This document shows, piece by piece, positions 28,973-36,216 of a stretch of 64,000 nucleotides of DNA (within the stretch, counting starts at the first letter, position 1; the number at the start of each line of letters is the position of its first letter). A program made the translations under genes and the position numbers. Where the stretch lies: positions 62,001-126,000 of the forward strand of contig JAEWLS010000010.1 of the NCBI GenBank assembly GCA_023457435.1, read 5' to 3'. The notes under the pieces were generated by a model. The model saw nothing but the letters and a program-made list of their open reading frames with translations. It did no database searches and was not told the DNA's origin. This stretch comes from Pseudomonadota bacterium. Lineage in GTDB: Bacteria > Pseudomonadota > Alphaproteobacteria > Rhizobiales > Rhizobiaceae.

Positions 28973-29010
28973 GTCAGCCTTATTGACTTACTTTTGCGTC
29001 GTGGTAACTT
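28973..29010 (+). promoter_or_regulatory. Possible ilvE promoter with overlapping inverted repeat
   Basis: A GTCA-N7-TGAC dyad (28973-28987) overlaps a possible -35 element TTGACT (28983-28988), and TAACTT (29005-29010) lies 16 bases downstream as a candidate -10. This is a plausible promoter for the aminotransferase gene, with the dyad as an operator, perhaps for the divergent MarR protein. The dyad arms are short, so chance cannot be excluded. Confidence 0.35.
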
Positions 29011-29181
29011 CCATCAAGCTTTTCGGCACATCGCGACCGAAAAAGCCGGGAGGGCTGCGGCTAGCGCAACTTCCCGTCTGGCTTGCGCTCTCAGGTCCGG
29101 CATTCTGGACATGTGGCCTGATAAGCGGGAAACATTTCGGATTCAACGACAAGCGGGATCAGACCGCAGGAGGAAACACCG

Positions 29182-30072
29182 ATGGCCACCGTTCCGTTCG
29201 ATCAGCTCGACGGCTTCATCTGGATGAACGGCGAGTTCGTGAAGTGGGCAGAAGCAAAGATCCATGTGCTGACGCACGGACTTCACTATGCCAGCTCGGT
29301 TTTCGAGGGCGAGCGAGCCTATGGCGGCGAGATCTTCAAGCTGACCGAGCACACCGAGCGGCTGCACGAATCTGCGCGCATTCTTGGGTTCCGCATCCCG
29401 TACTCGGTCGCCGAGATTGACGACGCCTGCCGGCAGCTTCTCAAGAAGCAGGGTTTTCTAGATGCCTATGTCCGCCCGATTGCCTGGCGCGGGTCCGACA
29501 GTCTGGGCGTCTCGGCCCAGAACAACAAGATCAATACGGCAATCGCCATCTGGCAGTGGCCCAGCTACTTCGATCCGGCACAGAAGCTGAAGGGCATCCG
29601 CCTCGACATTGCCGAATACCGTCGCCCTGACCCGATGACGGCGCCGTCGCGTGCCAAGGCGGCTGGCCTATACATGATCTGCACGCTGTCCAAGCATGCC
29701 GCCGAGGCCAAGGGCTATGCCGACGCGCTGATGTATGACTGGCGCGGACGCGTTGCCGAGGCCACAGGTGCGAACGTGTTCTTCGTGAAGGACGGCGCAA
29801 TCCACACACCGGAAGCCGACTGCTTCCTCAACGGCATCACGCGCCAAACGGTGATCGAGCTGGCGAAGAGGCGCGGATTCAAGCTGATCGAGCGCGCCAT
29901 CATGCCGGAGGAGCTGTCGACCTTCGAGCAATGCTTCCTTACCGGTACAGCTGCTGAAGTGACGCCGGTCTCGGAGATCGGACCGTACCGTTTCACGGTC
30001 GGCGACATCACGAAGACGCTCATGAACGACTACACGGCCGAGGTCACACCGCGGCGCGTGGCGGCTGAGTAA
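29182..30072 (+). CDS. ilvE: Branched-chain-amino-acid aminotransferase
   Basis: The 296-residue class IV PLP aminotransferase catalyses the last step of Val, Leu and Ile synthesis. It starts with FIWMNGEFVKWAEAKIHVLTHGLHYASSVFEGERAY, contains KAAGLYMICTLSKHAAEAKGYADALMYDWRGRVAEATGANVF (with the PLP-binding lysine) and ends with the usual TGTAAEVTPV loop. A strong AGGAGG sequence precedes the ATG. A rho-independent terminator follows it, so it is a single-gene unit. Confidence 0.95.
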   Translation: MATVPFDQLDGFIWMNGEFVKWAEAKIHVLTHGLHYASSVFEGERAYGGEIFKLTEHTERLHESARILGFRIPYSVAEIDDACRQLLKKQGFLDAYVRPIAWRGSDSLGVSAQNNKINTAIAIWQWPSYFDPAQKLKGIRLDIAEYRRPDPMTAPSRAKAAGLYMICTLSKHAAEAKGYADALMYDWRGRVAEATGANVFFVKDGAIHTPEADCFLNGITRQTVIELAKRRGFKLIERAIMPEELSTFEQCFLTGTAAEVTPVSEIGPYRFTVGDITKTLMNDYTAEVTPRRVAAE

Positions 30073-30096
30073 GCACGGCTGAACCTCAGCATTGAA

Positions 30097-30121
30097 GGGC
30101 CGGGCAAACCCGGCCCTTTTT
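30097..30121 (+). terminator. Rho-independent terminator after ilvE
   Basis: Perfect 8-bp arms GGGCCGGG and CCCGGCCC with loop CAAA are followed by five T residues. It lies 24 bases after the ilvE stop. Confidence 0.9.
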
Positions 30122-30190
30122 GCTTGCAAGGATCATCTGGCGCCGTGTCTGGCGCAGCCCTATCTGCACACCTTCGCAACGGAGTTTCAG

Positions 30191-30832
30191 ATGGGCCAGC
30201 TTCGCGCGGGGATCGTCCCGGTCACCCCCTTCCAGCAGAACTGCACAATCCTTTTCGACGACGACACCAAGGCCGGCGTGGTCGTGGATCCAGGCGGCGA
30301 CGTGGATTCCATTCTGAAGGCGTTGGAGGAGAACGGCATCAAGGTCGAGGCGATCTGGATCACGCACGGCCATATCGACCACGCCGGCGGCGCGATGGAG
30401 CTGAAGGACGCGCTGGGCGTGGAAATCCTCGGGCCGCACCGGGCCGATGCCGCGATGCTCGCCAATCTGGCCAACCAGGCGAAGATGTTCGGTCTTGCCG
30501 GCGAGGTCCGCAACTGCGCACCTGATCGGTATCTGGACGAGGGGGACACTGTCACCTTCGGGTCGCATGTGTTCGAGGTGTTGCACTGTCCTGGCCACGC
30601 ACCGGGCCACGTCGTGTTCTATGATCGTGCGGCGAAGTTCGCGCATGTCGGAGACGTACTTTTCGCCGGTTCGATCGGACGTACCGACCTGCCGGGTGGC
30701 GACCACGCGGCGTTGATCCGGTCGATCAAGGAGAAACTGCTGCCGCTCGGCGACGACATCGGCTTCATTTGCGGACACGGTCCAGGAAGCCGGTTCGGCG
30801 ATGAGCGCCGCAGCAACCCCTTCCTCGCCTGA
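30191..30832 (+). CDS. MBL-fold metallo-hydrolase (glyoxalase II-like)
   Basis: The 213-residue metallo-beta-lactamase-fold protein has the zinc motif THGHIDHAGG (about residue 56), a second histidine in CPGHAPGHVV, the acidic ligand region VGDVLFAGSIGRTDLPGG and the final ICGHGPGS. Family members hydrolyse thioesters such as S-lactoylglutathione, or persulfides; the substrate is not defined here. The ATG at 30191 (MGQLRAG) is chosen because the conserved fold begins there. Confidence 0.9.
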   Translation: MGQLRAGIVPVTPFQQNCTILFDDDTKAGVVVDPGGDVDSILKALEENGIKVEAIWITHGHIDHAGGAMELKDALGVEILGPHRADAAMLANLANQAKMFGLAGEVRNCAPDRYLDEGDTVTFGSHVFEVLHCPGHAPGHVVFYDRAAKFAHVGDVLFAGSIGRTDLPGGDHAALIRSIKEKLLPLGDDIGFICGHGPGSRFGDERRSNPFLA

Positions 30833-30841
30833 AACGGAATA

Positions 30842-30863
30842 GCCGGCGCCTTTCGACGCCGGC
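30842..30863. terminator. Hairpin between two convergent genes
   Basis: Arms GCCGGCG and CGCCGGC with an 8-base loop lie between the MBL-fold gene end and the BA14K gene end. It could serve as a bidirectional terminator, but neither strand has a long T-run. Confidence 0.5.
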
Positions 30864-30885
30864 CATGACGAACTTCGCAGCTTAG

Positions 30886-31407
30886 CTACTGAACGACGCA
30901 GAAGCGCTCTTCGCCGTTGCGGGTCGTGTAGGTGCCCGTGGACGGCTTGAAGCTCTGGTACCTGTTGGAGCACCAGCGGTACCATTCGCGCGACCACGCC
31001 TCGTAAGAAGGCTCAACGTAGCGTGTCTGGTTTTCGCGGTATCGATTGCCGCGATGTTGCTGCCCGGCCCAATAGTCGCGGCGCGCTTGATCGTCTTGAA
31101 TGTAGCGGTCGCGGTACTGGTTGCGCGGCCCGTAGACGGTGTAACCACCATCCTGGATTGGCTCGGCCGGAAAGTAGTCACGATCAGGAGCAGGGCGTGG
31201 CTTCGGATGGCGGTGTTGCGCGTTTTCCTGTTCGCTGGCTACGATGCCGCCGACAACCAGCCCGGCGGCTAGGCCAAGTATCCCGGCTCCGACGATCCGC
31301 GCGGTCCGGTCGTCGACGCGCTCCTGAGCATGAGCGGCTGGGACCGCAGCAAGTGCGGTCGCAGCGACGGCGCTCGAAAGTACGAGATTACGGACAAGAC
31401 GCTTCAT
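30886..31407 (-). CDS. BA14K family protein
   Basis: The 173-residue secreted protein has a signal peptide (MKRLVRNLVLSSAVAATALAAVPAAHA), a hydrophobic glycine-rich stretch (RIVGAGILGLAAGLVVGGIVAS), a Tyr/Arg/Gln-rich middle and the BA14K C-terminus, WYRWCSNRYQSFKPSTGTYTTRNGEERFC. BA14K is a Brucella immunoreactive, lectin-like protein; its homologues are typical of Hyphomicrobiales. The ATG at 31407 is selected because it begins the signal peptide. Confidence 0.88.
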   Translation of the reverse strand: MKRLVRNLVLSSAVAATALAAVPAAHAQERVDDRTARIVGAGILGLAAGLVVGGIVASEQENAQHRHPKPRPAPDRDYFPAEPIQDGGYTVYGPRNQYRDRYIQDDQARRDYWAGQQHRGNRYRENQTRYVEPSYEAWSREWYRWCSNRYQSFKPSTGTYTTRNGEERFCVVQ

Positions 31408-31518
31408 TGACTTCTCCTTCGCTCCGGCCGCCCCGATGGGCGTCATCCGGCTTCGGGCAGAGCAATAGTCTCGTCTGGCTGAATGTTCCCTGAACGAATT
31501 CGTTGTGACGGCCACTGG

Positions 31519-31547
31519 AAAATGCTGCGGCGCGCAGGTACCGCGCC
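31519..31547 (-). terminator. Possible terminator after the first cold-shock gene
   Basis: On the minus strand a perfect GGCGCG / CGCGCC pair with a 7-base loop is followed five bases later by a short T-run. It lies about 15 bases beyond the stop codon of the cold-shock gene at 31563-31775. Confidence 0.45.
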
Positions 31548-31562
31548 ACGACGCGCCTGGGG

Positions 31563-31775
31563 TCAAAGAACCTGCAGGTTGACGGCCTTCGGGCCCTTCC
31601 CGCGCTTGTCCGGCTCCGTGTCGAACGAAACCTTCTGCCCGTCCTCTAAACCCGGAAGGCCAGAGGTCTGAACTGCGGAGATGTGGACGAATACGTCCTT
31701 GGCACCATCGTCTGGTTTGATGAAGCCAAAGCCTTTGGCATGGTTGAAGAACTTAACGGTTCCCGACTGCGGCAT
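31563..31775 (-). CDS. Cold-shock domain protein (copy 1)
   Basis: The 70-residue single-domain cold-shock protein contains the RNP1 motif KGFGFIKP and RNP2 VFVHISAV, typical of CspA-type RNA chaperones. The ATG at 31775 opens MPQSGTVKFFN. It is 1.1 kb from a second copy on the same strand; the two share most of their core but differ in the RNP1 tail and the loop after HISAV. It has an apparently long 5' leader (see the conserved element at 31939-31979), so it is probably controlled at the mRNA level. Confidence 0.93.
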   Translation of the reverse strand: MPQSGTVKFFNHAKGFGFIKPDDGAKDVFVHISAVQTSGLPGLEDGQKVSFDTEPDKRGKGPKAVNLQVL

Positions 31776-32121
31776 GGGATAGCTCCTTGTCTCCCACTTC
31801 ACTTTCCGCGCGTCCGGCGCCCGCGCGTCTTGGTCGTTCTGGGAGGAAAGGAAGCAGAGGCACGCGCGTGGGGTCTCGCCGCGACCCCTCCGACGCGTGC
31901 TGACCGGGCACTTTCGACCAGATCGTGCCAGGTGCGCTGGTCCAGCCTCCGGGCCGGCAAGTGCCCGAACGCGAAATTTCTCCCGCATTTTTTCGAAAGG
32001 GGCAAGCAATTCTTTGTTGCTGGCCCAACGCCAAGAGCCGCGCGACAGGCCCGGTTCAAACGTTCTCATACATGGCACGTCGGCGGTGCGCGGCGGGCGC
32101 CGCCGGGCAGGAATGCGTGAT
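31776..32121. other. Long non-coding stretch holding the leader of cold-shock gene copy 1
   Basis: About 346 bases separate the start of the cold-shock gene from the end of the small Cys/His protein gene. I see no gene in it. Minus-strand sequence at 31939-31979 resembles the leader of the second cold-shock gene. GC-rich inverted sequence near 32091-32110 could form a hairpin after the Cys/His gene. Confidence 0.5.
31939..31979 (-). promoter_or_regulatory. Conserved 5'-leader hairpin of cold-shock gene copy 1
   Basis: On the minus strand TTCGGG (31969-31964) pairs with CCCGGA (31953-31948), leaving a 10-base loop, and the next bases read GGCTGGACC. The same stem and flanking sequence precede the second cold-shock gene. 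In 31 bases covering the stem and flanks (31939 to 31969), about 26 are identical between the two. It lies about 164 bases upstream of the start codon. Confidence 0.7.
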
Positions 32122-32550
32122 CTATTCGTTCACGCAGAAAGAGGCGCCGCCGATGGTGACGCAGAAACCGGACGGCGGACGACCTGGCGCAACTTCCTCA
32201 AACACCTGGATCCGGCAGCTCGGTCCAACATGACGGTGCGTGAGGCGGCGGCCGTATTCGGGAACGAAATGGCGCTGCACGTCACGATGGCAGTCTTCAT
32301 ATTGCGGCGGAGGAGGAGGGGCGGGGGGCGGCACCTCGATCGGTCGGCAATTGTTGCCGCGATGATAATGCCAGGCGCGGCGGCCGAATTCAGGCACATA
32401 ATGCCGCTCCGGCTCGCGATGGCAACCACCGACCTGAACGAGCATGTCTTTGCCCGCGGACGGCGCCGCCGGCAGCTGCATGGCGGAGGCTGAGCCCGTC
32501 ATCATGTTTGCTACAAGCAGGATCGAGCCGATCACCGCACCAAAGCGCAT
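32122..32550 (-). CDS. Small secreted protein with two Cys/His/Arg repeats
   Basis: A 142-residue protein with a signal peptide (MRFGAVIGSILLVANMMTGSASA) and two 26-residue repeats, at about residues 43-68 and 87-112, separated by a proline-rich linker of seven prolines. Each repeat follows C-H-R-x3-R-H-x-V-P-E-x-G-R-R-x2-H-x-H-x-G-x2-C. The C-terminus adds two more cysteines. I do not recognise the family. The Cys and His content suggests disulfide or metal binding, which is inference. Confidence 0.7.
   Translation of the reverse strand: MRFGAVIGSILLVANMMTGSASAMQLPAAPSAGKDMLVQVGGCHREPERHYVPEFGRRAWHYHRGNNCRPIEVPPPAPPPPPQYEDCHRDVQRHFVPEYGRRLTHRHVGPSCRIQVFEEVAPGRPPSGFCVTIGGASFCVNE
32215..32424 (-). 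repeat. Two tandem 26-residue Cys/His repeats inside the secreted protein
   Basis: The repeats share 15 of 26 residues, including Cys1, His2, Arg3, Arg7, His8, Val10, Pro11, Glu12, Gly14, Arg15, Arg16, His19, His21, Gly23 and Cys26. Confidence 0.8.
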
Positions 32551-32651
32551 GTTCACGTCTCCAGATTCGAATGGCGCGATGTTGTCATGAATGTCCGTCC
32601 TTGCAAATGACGTTTGGTTTGGGCGGACGTCGTAGGTTGCTCGGAGCAAAC

Positions 32652-32682
32652 AAAAAGGCCGCGCGGCGAACGCCGTACGGCC
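32652..32682 (-). terminator. Rho-independent terminator after cold-shock gene copy 2
   Basis: Read on the minus strand, GGCCG-xx-CGGC pairs with GCCG-xx-CGGCC around a small GTTC loop, followed by TTTTT. It lies 25 bases after the stop of the gene at 32707. Confidence 0.8.
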
Positions 32683-32706
32683 TCCCGAAAATCGATTGCT
32701 GACGGC

Positions 32707-32919
32707 TCAGGCCGGACGAAGGTTGACGGCCTTGGGGCCCTTGCCCATGCGGTCGGGCTCGATGTCGAAGCTCACCTTCTGGCCGTCTGCCAGGGTGCGC
32801 ATGCCAGACTTCTCCACCGCCGAGATGTGTACGAAAACGTCCTTGGCGCCGCCGTCAGGCGTGATGAAACCAAAGCCTTTGGTGGTATTGAAGAATTTCA
32901 CAGTCCCGGTCTGGGCCAT
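32707..32919 (-). CDS. Cold-shock domain protein (copy 2)
   Basis: The 70-residue protein has the same layout as copy 1: MAQTGTVKFFNTTKGFGFITP, VFVHISAVEKSG and a closing KGPKAVNLRPA. RNP1 and RNP2 are intact, so nucleic acid binding is expected. It has a recognisable promoter and a leader of about 130 bases with the shared hairpin. The two copies may serve different conditions. Confidence 0.93.
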   Translation of the reverse strand: MAQTGTVKFFNTTKGFGFITPDGGAKDVFVHISAVEKSGMRTLADGQKVSFDIEPDRMGKGPKAVNLRPA

Positions 32920-33019
32920 TTGGGAAAGCTCCTGTTCCCTGTCTTGGCTGCGTCCGTGCGGCATACACGGTTTCGCGGTCGTCGAGAGTTCACGATGTCG
33001 GGGAAAGGTCGTCCTTAAC

Positions 33020-33053
33020 GGTCCAGTCTCCGGGTCATCAAATGCCCGAACGG
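33020..33053 (-). promoter_or_regulatory. Conserved 5'-leader hairpin of cold-shock gene copy 2
   Basis: On the minus strand TTCGGG (33050-33045) pairs with CCCGGA (33034-33029) around a 10-base loop (CATTTGATGA), followed by GACTGGACC. It lies almost at the inferred transcription start and about 100 bases before the start codon. The same stem precedes copy 1. Confidence 0.7.
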
Positions 33054-33057
33054 AAGA

Positions 33058-33086
33058 AATATCGCATGAGCGCGTTTCGCTGGCAA
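33058..33086 (-). promoter_or_regulatory. Sigma70-like promoter of cold-shock gene copy 2
   Basis: On the minus strand a TTGCCA -35 (33086-33081) and a GATATT -10 (33063-33058) are separated by 17 bases. The expected start is near 33051, putting the conserved hairpin at the 5' end of the transcript. Confidence 0.5.
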
Positions 33087-33208
33087 TACTTTGTAGGAGG
33101 GGTGACAGCGCCAAAAACCGCGGCTCGCTTGCTCTTCACGCGTCTCCGTGCTGCCATTTTTGCAACGCTCATGAGCACAGGCAGAGGGCGACGAGGTTGA
33201 CGGCCAGG

Positions 33209-36127
33209 ATGATGTTCTCACGCTACGGCATCTATCGCATCTTCACGGCTGTTTGGTTGGCGATGTTCGCCGCGCCAGCGTCCGCCGCAGACCGTGCGTT
33301 GACCGGCGTGGCCCTGGTCATTGGTCAGTCGGAATACGAGCACCTGGCGCCTCTGCCCAATCCGGAGCGGGACGCCGACGCGATCGACGACCTGCTGTCG
33401 GACCTGGGTTTCGACGTCACCGGCGTCTCCAGCGCCGACCACAAGAAGCTGTCACGGGCGCTCGATCGCTTCGTCGAGGATGCAGCCGATGCCGACGTCG
33501 CGCTGATCTACTACTCCGGGCACGGGATAGAGGCCGGCGGCGAGAACTTCCTCGTGCCGGTCGATGCGGACATCTCGGCGCTCGATGCGGCTCGCGACAG
33601 GCTGGTGCCGATGTCGGAGGTGCTCGCCGCGCTTCAGAAGGCGGTCCCGGTGACCATACTTCTGCTCGATGCCTGCCGCGACAACCCGTTTCCGCCGGGC
33701 GCCATGGTGCGCCTCGACCACACATCGCCGGCGGTCGCGCCGGCCACTGCCGGGCTATCGGCGCCGCGCGGCGCCACGGCGCTCGGCAAGGCCAACGACC
33801 CGACGAGCGAGAGTTTCGGCTCGGTCATCGGCTTCGCCGCTTCGCCCGGGCGCGTAGCCTTCGATGGCGCCCCCGGCTCGAACAGCCCCTATGCGGCCGC
33901 GCTGATCAAGCATCTGTCTGCCGGCGGTTATTCGTTCGGTGACGTCATGACGATGGTCTCCGAGAAGGTCTGGCTGAAGACGCGCGCCGCTCAGACGCCG
34001 TGGACGAATACGAGCCTGCGCCGCCAGCTCGAGTTCGGAGCCCGGCCTCCCGCGCCCGCGAGCGAGGAGGAGGCGGCGATCCGCGGCGAGCGCCGCGACC
34101 TGCTGCTGCGCATCTCGAAGTTCGGGCAGGCGGAGCGTCTGCAGGTGGCCGCTCGCGCAGAGGAGGGCGGCGTGCCGATGGACGCGCTGTTCGCGCTGCT
34201 CACGGCGGTCGGGTCGGAGGCACCGGAAGACCCGGAGCAGCTCGACGCGCTGCTCAAGCAGCAGGCCGAGCGGCTGAAGGAAATTCTTGCCGACCGGGCC
34301 GTCGTCGAGACGACCGACCAGGAACTCGTACAACTGGCCTCGCTGGCGGACGAGGCGATTGGCGAGGGGGCGCTGAACAGCGCGATCGCGCTCAACGAGC
34401 GGGCGAAGCTGCGCGTGCGCGAGCTTTCCTCGACCCTCGATGCCGCCGAGGCGCAACTTGCCAGACGGCGAGCCGAGTTCGCAGCGGTCTATGCCAAGAG
34501 CGCGCAGACCTACGCACTTGCCGGGGACTACGCCGCCGCGGCCGCCGACTATGGGCGCGCGTTCGCGGAAATCGAGCGCTGGGATGAAGCGCTTGCCTGG
34601 CGTTACCGTGCCGGCGAAGCGAATGCGCTCAACTGGCTCGGTCACTACGGCGCGGACAACGGCGCTCTCGCGCGCTCGGTTGAGACGTGGAAACGTGCAC
34701 TGGAAATCGCGCCGCGCGACAAGCGTCCGCTCGACTGGGCCGCAAGCCAGGCGGGGCTTGGCGCGGCACTGTGGACGCAAGGCGACCGACTCGGCGTCCG
34801 AGCGGATTCCGAAGCGGCGATTGAAGCGCTTCGCGCGTCGCTCGAGGAATACGACAGGCCGACGCATCCGGGCGAGTGGGCCGACGCGCAAAGCCTGCTT
34901 GGCGCCGTGCTGCTCACCACCGGGCTTCAGGATACCGGCAAGGAGCGGCTGTTATTAGCGCGCGATGCGCTCACAGCCGCTGCCGAGGTCCGGACGCGCG
35001 ACGCAGCGCCGGCGGAATGGTCGCGCATCCAGAACCGGCTGGGCCTGTCCATCTATGCACTCGGAACACGCGATCCCGGAACGGAACTGCTGCACCAGGC
35101 GCTCGGCGTATTCGACGACACGCTCAAGGTGCGCACACGGGACGGCACGCCCATGGACTGGGCGCAGACGCAAAACAATCGCGCGCTGGTGCTATCGACC
35201 CTCGGGCAACGCACCGGCGACGCAGCGCTGCTGCATGCCGCGGTCGACGCCTACCGGGGCGCCGCGGAAGTCCAGACTCGCGATCGCACTCCGATCCTGT
35301 GGGCGGAGACCATGGCCAATATCGGCAACGTTCTCTGGCTGCTGTCCAACCGCGAGAGCGGCACCGAACGCGCAGCCCAGTCCGCCGAGGCGTTCCGAGC
35401 CGCGCTGGAAGTGGTATCGCGGGACAAGTCGCCGCTGCGGTGGGCAGCGCTGCAAGACAATCTGGCCCTCGCCCTGAAGACGATCGGCGAGCGCCGTGGC
35501 GACGAGGCGATGGTGGAGGAGGCCATCGTCGCCTATCACGCGGCGCTGGAGGAACGCACGCGCGAACGCGTTCCCTTCGAGTGGGCAAGCACTTCCGTCA
35601 ACCTCGCCAACGCCCTCTATGCGCTCGGCTACTACCGCAAGGATGCGGCGATGCTGCGCGAGGCGGTCGCGATGTTCCGCGCTTCGATCGAGGTGAACAC
35701 GCGCCAGCTGATGCCGCTGGAGTGGGCGAGAAACATGAACAATGTCGGCCTGGCGCTGCATGCCCTCGGCACATTGACGACGGATGCGTCCGCGCTTGAC
35801 GAGGCGGCGACGGCATACCGCAGTTCCGCGCTCGAAAATACGCGCGAGCGCGTGCCGGTCGACTGGGGCCAGACACAGTACAACCTCTCGCGCGTGCTGC
35901 TCGACCTCGGCCGATTCCGGGCCGATCGTGAAATGCTCGCGCAGGCGCTCGAGGCGGCTCTCGCGTCGCGCGAGGTCTATCTTGCTGCGGGGATGCAGAA
36001 CTTCGCGTCGGTCTTCGACAATCTGGAGCTGGAGATCCGACTGGCCGACCTGCAGGCGGACGTAGCCCAGAAACTCAAGACCTTGCAGGCGGAGCAGGGC
36101 GCGCCTGCTGTTGCACCAAAGCCATAA
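33209..36127 (+). CDS. Secreted caspase-like (C14/metacaspase type) protein with nine 47-residue repeats
   Basis: The 972-residue protein has a signal peptide (residues 1 to about 26), a caspase-fold domain (about 27-280) and a long repeat region. The catalytic dyad is His105 (YYSGHGIEAGGENF) and Cys156 (LLLDACRDNPF), as in bacterial metacaspase-like peptidases. Nine successive repeats of exactly 47 residues span about residues 502-924, each with a TR-x3-P-x2-WA-x2-Q-x-N-L-G-like core, probably TPR-type helix pairs. It should act outside the cytoplasm. The start MMFSRYG (33209) is chosen for the signal peptide. A paralogue lies at 51245-53776. Confidence 0.9.
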   Translation: MMFSRYGIYRIFTAVWLAMFAAPASAADRALTGVALVIGQSEYEHLAPLPNPERDADAIDDLLSDLGFDVTGVSSADHKKLSRALDRFVEDAADADVALIYYSGHGIEAGGENFLVPVDADISALDAARDRLVPMSEVLAALQKAVPVTILLLDACRDNPFPPGAMVRLDHTSPAVAPATAGLSAPRGATALGKANDPTSESFGSVIGFAASPGRVAFDGAPGSNSPYAAALIKHLSAGGYSFGDVMTMVSEKVWLKTRAAQTPWTNTSLRRQLEFGARPPAPASEEEAAIRGERRDLLLRISKFGQAERLQVAARAEEGGVPMDALFALLTAVGSEAPEDPEQLDALLKQQAERLKEILADRAVVETTDQELVQLASLADEAIGEGALNSAIALNERAKLRVRELSSTLDAAEAQLARRRAEFAAVYAKSAQTYALAGDYAAAAADYGRAFAEIERWDEALAWRYRAGEANALNWLGHYGADNGALARSVETWKRALEIAPRDKRPLDWAASQAGLGAALWTQGDRLGVRADSEAAIEALRASLEEYDRPTHPGEWADAQSLLGAVLLTTGLQDTGKERLLLARDALTAAAEVRTRDAAPAEWSRIQNRLGLSIYALGTRDPGTELLHQALGVFDDTLKVRTRDGTPMDWAQTQNNRALVLSTLGQRTGDAALLHAAVDAYRGAAEVQTRDRTPILWAETMANIGNVLWLLSNRESGTERAAQSAEAFRAALEVVSRDKSPLRWAALQDNLALALKTIGERRGDEAMVEEAIVAYHAALEERTRERVPFEWASTSVNLANALYALGYYRKDAAMLREAVAMFRASIEVNTRQLMPLEWARNMNNVGLALHALGTLTTDASALDEAATAYRSSALENTRERVPVDWGQTQYNLSRVLLDLGRFRADREMLAQALEAALASREVYLAAGMQNFASVFDNLELEIRLADLQADVAQKLKTLQAEQGAPAVAPKP
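34712..35980 (+). repeat. Nine tandem 47-residue (141-base) repeats in the first caspase-like gene
   Basis: Each unit begins near TRDxxP and contains WA a few residues later. Start points can be followed as PRDKRP, DRPTHP, TRDAAP, TRDGTP, TRDRTP, SRDKSP, TRERVP, TRQLMP and TRERVP, every 47 residues without a gap. Confidence 0.85.
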
Positions 36128-36216
36128 CTTGCACTGGCCCGGCCAGATTGCCGCAATTGGCCTTGGCTCCCGGCGGAGGGCGGGTCTATAGCCGCACGAC
36201 TTTCGGAGCCTTTGCC

